Source of the DNA: Treponema sp.
Lineage (GTDB): Bacteria; Spirochaetota; Spirochaetia; Treponematales; Breznakiellaceae
NCBI GenBank assembly: GCA_031256115.1
Contig: JAIRRF010000336.1
Coordinates: 1 to 6,405 of the forward strand
DNA length: 6,405 bases
Reading direction: 5' to 3'
Each line of letters opens with the position of its first letter. Within the stretch, counting starts at the first letter, position 1. The notes under the pieces are model-generated. The model was given only the letters and a program-made list of their open reading frames with translations. It did not search any database and was not told the DNA's origin. Made by a program: the position numbers and the translations under genes. This document shows positions 6,219 to 6,405 of this stretch, one piece after another.

Positions 6219-6224
6219 AAAAAA

Positions 6225-6405
6225 ATGGCTGCGAACGGTGTTTCTTTCCAGGAGCGGCTTATTGGAACGGCGGTTCCGGTGGGTGCCCTAAGGGGCAGTG
6301 AAAGCACAGGGGTGGGTGAATTCCTTGATTTAATCGAGTTTGCCGGTCTTTGTGTTGATATGGGTGTATCCATGATTCAAATACTCCCGGTAAACGATAC
6401 CGGTT
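6225..6405 (+). CDS. malQ: 4-alpha-glucanotransferase, N-terminal part (partial)
   Basis: The first 60 codons of an enzyme that runs off the window. The frame reads MAANGVSFQERLIGTAVPVGALRGSES in part, then GVGEFLDLIEFAGLCVDMGV and the strand IQILPVNDTG. GH77 amylomaltases share the pattern GVGDF...FV.F....G...WQ(V/I)LP(L/V).(P/D)TG near the N-terminus, so the fragment fits MalQ/DPE1, which transfers maltosyl and longer alpha-1,4-glucan units in the cytoplasm to process maltodextrins or glycogen. The acidic catalytic residues lie beyond the window, so activity cannot be judged. It is divergent from lgt, with a strong ribosome site. There is no signal peptide. A related glycoside hydrolase family 13 N-terminus is less likely because of the LPVNDTG ending. 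Confidence 0.85.
   Translation, partial: MAANGVSFQERLIGTAVPVGALRGSESTGVGEFLDLIEFAGLCVDMGVSMIQILPVNDTG

Larger units (their letters stand above)
6102..6224. promoter_or_regulatory. Divergent intergenic region between lgt and malQ
   Basis: This 123-bp gap must carry the promoters for lgt (leftward) and malQ (rightward). The left part is A+T-rich. AACAAG (6113-6118) and CTTGTT (6127-6132) form a 6-bp inverted repeat with an 8-nt spacer; GAACAA (6153-6158) is a further partner for TTGTTC (6128-6133), and CTTGTT recurs at 6206-6211 just before the malQ ribosome site. A C6G5 block (6191-6201) with the palindromic core CCCCCGGGGG follows. Such recurring half-sites could be an operator, but no regulator can be named. 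Confidence 0.5.

Overview
The window looks like ordinary chromosome from a spirochaete, most likely a Treponema-like species of moderate G+C content. This is inferred from the style of the proteins (a long Lgt with a basic tail, a signal-peptide TPR protein next to a membrane-anchored TPR protein, a GH77 enzyme with an LPVNDTG-type motif). No rRNA or other decisive marker is present. I see no insertion sequence, CRISPR array, tRNA or prophage gene.

Left part, + strand (1-4350): five genes lie head to tail. The last 23 codons of a probable aspartate-semialdehyde dehydrogenase overlap by 4 nt the start of lysA, a diaminopimelate decarboxylase of an atypical subclass. This is a lysine/DAP pathway pair. 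After a 37-nt gap with a strong Shine-Dalgarno sequence come three tightly packed genes without a recognisable enzyme function. They encode a secreted TPR protein, a secreted beta-rich protein with a short collagen-like Gly-X-Y stretch and a helical tail, and a cytoplasmic TPR protein with one membrane helix and an extracytoplasmic OB-fold-like domain. The 4-nt overlap and 4-nt gap between them suggest co-translation, and the protein topologies suggest one envelope-associated complex. This trio is the least explained part of the window.

Middle (4301-4358): the last codons of the third gene contain two adjacent perfect GC-rich hairpins, just before a convergent junction where two stop codons are only 8 nt apart.

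Right part, - strand (4359-6101): lgt (prolipoprotein diacylglyceryl transferase) is followed after 39 nt by a D-lyxose isomerase-type cupin gene, probably in one transcript. Divergent from lgt, after a 123-bp regulatory gap with repeated CTTGTT-type half-sites and a C6G5 block, starts the first 60 codons of a 4-alpha-glucanotransferase (malQ, GH77) that runs off the end.

Apart from the short intergenic gaps, the sequence is coding throughout. The window is mostly housekeeping metabolism and envelope biogenesis; the uncharacterised trio and the double hairpin are the main points worth following up.
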